A stretch of DNA of 64,000 nucleotides. Origin: Pusillibacter faecalis (GTDB lineage: Bacteria > Bacillota > Clostridia > Oscillospirales > Oscillospiraceae). A model generated the notes under the pieces. The model made no database searches. It saw only the letters and a program-made list of their open reading frames with translations, and was not told the origin of the DNA. The stretch is from contig NZ_AP023421.1 in the NCBI RefSeq assembly GCF_018408705.1, positions 372,001 to 436,000 on the forward strand, given 5' to 3'. This document shows positions 61,920-64,000 of this stretch, one piece after another (within the stretch, counting starts at the first letter, position 1; every line of letters starts with the position of its first letter). The position numbers were made by a program, and so were the translations under genes.

Positions 61920-63419
61920 TCAATTCACTGCATGGTCAGGCTCATACGCCTTCAGCTTCTCAAAGTCATACTCATATTTGCTGAACAGGGACCCCACAAT
62001 TACAATGACAGCCGGAACCAGCAGCGCCAGCAGGTTCCCCACAAACCAGTTGATATCCTCGTTGGGGATCACGAAGAACGCAATCAGACCGGAAGCCAGT
62101 CCGCAGACAATGGAGAAGACGGCAATCTTCGGAGAAGTCCGCTTGCAGTACATGCCCGCAATCAGGGAACTGGTGGGTGCGGCGAACAAAATGCCGCTGA
62201 AGATGTCCATCATCAAAAGGGACTTGCCCTTGAGCAGGATCACAACCACCATCACAATGCCGCTGACTACAAAGGTGATCTTACGGCCGAATTTCATCTG
62301 CTGCTCCTCCGTCGCGGTGGGATTGACATATTTCTTGTAGAAGTCCGCAGTAAAGAGCGCCTGGGCGCCGGAAAGACAGCCGCCTCCAGTGGTCATGCCG
62401 GCCATAAACACCATAAGCACAAACATCACGCTGCCAAGTCCTCCGCCGTACACCAGCTTCATGATATAGGGAGCCGCCTCGGATGCCAGCGCCAATCCGG
62501 CGCCCTCACCCACACCCATGGAGATAACAGAGCAGCCAAACACACCGCCGCAGATGATGGGAATCGGCATCCAGGCCACTACGGTGCCGATGACATACGC
62601 CCGTAGCAAAGACTTGGAGCTTGCGGTTGCAATCGCTTTGGAATAGTACCCCTGATCCAGCAAAACCTGTCCCATGGCAACCACCACCGCGGTCAGTCCA
62701 TAGCGGAAGCCGCCGCCTGAGGCCAGGGAGAGCGCCTCTGGATTATAGTTGACGTTGTCAGGATTCGTCACCACATCCACAAGACCGTTGTAAATGTTCT
62801 CCATTCCCAAATATTGAAGGATCAGGGGAACGGAGACAATCATGATGATAGAGATAATGAAGAATTGAATGACGTCGTTGAAAATAGAGCCCCGTAATCC
62901 GGCCTTGGCAATATACACCGTGACGATTGCCAGCGGAATCACCGCTCCCACCTCATATGGAATACCAAACATGGAGTTAAACACAATGCCAATGCCAACA
63001 CCCTGAGCAATCAGTACATATACAATCACGCCGATGCCAAAGATGAAAAACAGCTTAGAAACCCCTGCCCCATAGCGCTGGGTAATGAACTCTGTAAAGG
63101 TTGTGCACTTGGGCATCTTTTTTCTCAGATGCAGCACCAGGGGAATCAGAACGAAAAAGGGGATGCTGTTGCCCCAGGCATAATTCAGGCCGCCGGAGAT
63201 ACCAAAGCTCATGCCTGCCTCCGCCGAGCCCATGATCGTGGTGGTCCACACCCACGAAACCATCACGCTGGCAGCCACCAGAGATGAGGGAATCCCCCGG
63301 CCGGCGGCCACAAAATCATCCACCCCCTCAATAGGAAATTTTTTGGACACAAATATAGAGATTCCTATGAAAATGACTGCAAAAATTGCGAGAATGACAT
63401 AGCCGTAGTAATCACCCAT
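61920..63419 (-). CDS. Sodium:solute symporter family protein
   Basis: The 499-residue protein has about thirteen helices and SSS-family features: DDFVAAGRGIPSSLVAASVMVSWVWTTT near residue 35-60, the FIFGIGVIVYVLIAQGVGIG helix, and ATASSKSLLRAYVIGTVVAWMPI. It imports an organic solute with Na+. Substrate unknown; downstream nitrilase suggests a nitrogenous compound. A -24/-12 promoter and activator gene lie upstream. Confidence 0.9.
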   Translation of the reverse strand: MGDYYGYVILAIFAVIFIGISIFVSKKFPIEGVDDFVAAGRGIPSSLVAASVMVSWVWTTTIMGSAEAGMSFGISGGLNYAWGNSIPFFVLIPLVLHLRKKMPKCTTFTEFITQRYGAGVSKLFFIFGIGVIVYVLIAQGVGIGIVFNSMFGIPYEVGAVIPLAIVTVYIAKAGLRGSIFNDVIQFFIISIIMIVSVPLILQYLGMENIYNGLVDVVTNPDNVNYNPEALSLASGGGFRYGLTAVVVAMGQVLLDQGYYSKAIATASSKSLLRAYVIGTVVAWMPIPIICGGVFGCSVISMGVGEGAGLALASEAAPYIMKLVYGGGLGSVMFVLMVFMAGMTTGGGCLSGAQALFTADFYKKYVNPTATEEQQMKFGRKITFVVSGIVMVVVILLKGKSLLMMDIFSGILFAAPTSSLIAGMYCKRTSPKIAVFSIVCGLASGLIAFFVIPNEDINWFVGNLLALLVPAVIVIVGSLFSKYEYDFEKLKAYEPDHAVN

Positions 63420-63493
63420 TGTATAGAGTCCTCCCTTTTGTTTTTATCATCACACCGTCTGCGCAGACTTTTCGTGATCGCTTTTAGAATAAA

Positions 63494-63510
63494 AGCAAAA
63501 TTTATGCCAA
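63494..63510 (-). promoter_or_regulatory. Sigma-54 promoter of the symporter operon
   Basis: Minus strand TTGGCATAAATTTTGCT has GG and GC exactly 10 bases apart, the invariant sigma-54 spacing, 75 bases before the symporter start. A GGGAGG ribosome site follows about 10 bases before the ATG. Confidence 0.8.
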
Positions 63511-63562
63511 TTTTAAAACATTCAAAAGTCTGGGTTTTTCAAGGGTTTTGCCGATGGCAACA

Positions 63563-63596
63563 ATTCATGGTGTTCAGATTTCTGAACACCATGAAT
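63563..63596. promoter_or_regulatory. Enhancer-like palindrome for the sigma-54 activator
   Basis: ATTCATGGTGTTCAGA, two T, then the exact complement: 16-bp perfect arms centred about 73 bases upstream of the -24 element, a typical position for an activator-binding site. Confidence 0.65.
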
Positions 63597-63670
63597 CTTC
63601 GTTTCCCTTTTGAACGCTTGGAGCGCAATGGGTTCCACTCACAAAGCAAATATGTAAGAAAATCTTGACA

Positions 63671-63690
63671 CTGTAAGTTTTTTCTTACAG
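63671..63690. repeat. CTGTAAG inverted repeat
   Basis: CTGTAAG-TTTTTT-CTTACAG lies between the activator gene and the enhancer-like site. It lacks a T tail on the minus strand, so a second regulator site is as likely as a terminator. Confidence 0.45.
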
Positions 63691-63723
63691 ATACGTTCTA
63701 CTTTTTTGAAATTATACACAATT

Positions 63724-64000
63724 TTATTTTGATGAAATATTATATTTTTGCATTTTATCATAAAGCGCGGTTCGAGAAATCTTCAGCAGCCTGGCTGCCA
63801 TGCTTCGGTTGTTCTGTGTCAGCTCCAAAGCCCGCCGAATCGCCGCTGCCTCCGCGTTGGCACGAACCCGCTCCAGCGGAGACTCCGCCGAAAAATCCAC
63901 GGGAACTCGCTTTTCCAGCACTCTGGAAACAAAGCTGTCAAAATGCTCTAGCTTCAGAGTATCGCCCTGGCAGATATTCATCGCATGCTCCAGCACATTG
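63724..64000 (-). CDS. Sigma-54-dependent activator, C-terminal part
   Basis: Ninety-two codons of the C-terminus run off the right edge. NVLEHAMNICQGDTL is the end of the AAA+ domain, and the last 45 residues form a Fis-type helix-turn-helix (RRALELTQNNRSMAARLLKISRTALYDKMQKYN). These proteins bind enhancers and activate sigma-54 holoenzyme. The palindrome and -24/-12 promoter downstream make the adjacent symporter operon the likely target. Confidence 0.9.
   Translation of the reverse strand, partial: NVLEHAMNICQGDTLKLEHFDSFVSRVLEKRVPVDFSAESPLERVRANAEAAAIRRALELTQNNRSMAARLLKISRTALYDKMQKYNISSK

Overview
The window looks like chromosomal DNA of a GC-rich, spore-forming, anaerobic Gram-positive member of the Clostridia, most likely Oscillospiraceae (Oscillibacter/Flavonifractor-like). 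The evidence is indirect: AddAB in place of RecBCD, SpoIIR, a V-type ATPase, Rex, a flavodiiron protein, SLH-anchored surface proteins, an RqcH/Mini-RNase III pair and strong GGAGG ribosome binding sites. No 16S gene is present, so the assignment is an inference.

Layout. 1-1000: AT-rich edge with a DUF4365 (QxK nuclease-like) gene coupled to a partial unknown gene. 1.1-8.2 kb (minus): cell-surface polysaccharide genes (MnaA/WecB epimerase, TagO/WecA transferase, a GtrII-GtrB-GtrA set) around trpS. 8.3-10.9 kb (plus): gltX and asnA from a clear promoter. 10.9-13.1 kb: CorA transporter and flavodiiron protein. 13.3-22.3 kb (minus): nine-gene V-type ATPase operon with a promoter, a terminator and a possible 41-codon extra gene. 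22.3-23.2 kb: decayed DNA with an enolase-like remnant. 23.2-33.2 kb: DppABCDF-type peptide/nickel transporter, a crotonase-family enzyme and an ADP-forming acyl-CoA synthetase, with a divergent LysR regulator and two palindromic operator candidates. 33.2-51.4 kb: rpmE, addBA, spoIIR, ispE, DUF1015/ThrH, a cation antiporter, rqcH, mrnC, and small genes including a 50-residue peptide with 13 cysteines. 51.4-53.5 kb: SLH-like protein, rex and tRNA-Arg(CCG). 53.7-59.8 kb: a 1499-residue VWA/MucBP/SLH surface protein, a candidate invertible DNA segment and a tyrosine recombinase. 59.8-60.9 kb: decayed DNA ending in a 57-bp near-perfect palindrome. 60.9-64 kb: sigma-54-dependent module (activator C-terminus, enhancer-like palindrome, -24/-12 promoter, sodium:solute symporter, 40-residue membrane protein, nitrilase-family hydrolase).

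The most interesting signal is at 58653-58972. A 26-bp inverted repeat (25/26 identical) lies between a complete tyrosine recombinase and the start of the giant surface protein. The interval carries promoter-like sequences on both strands and terminator-like hairpins, as expected of a recombinase-driven phase-variation switch. The second strongest is the sigma-54 module at the right edge, where the regulatory sites and the genes they should control are all visible. Domain and family names come from recognising motifs by eye; no database search was run.
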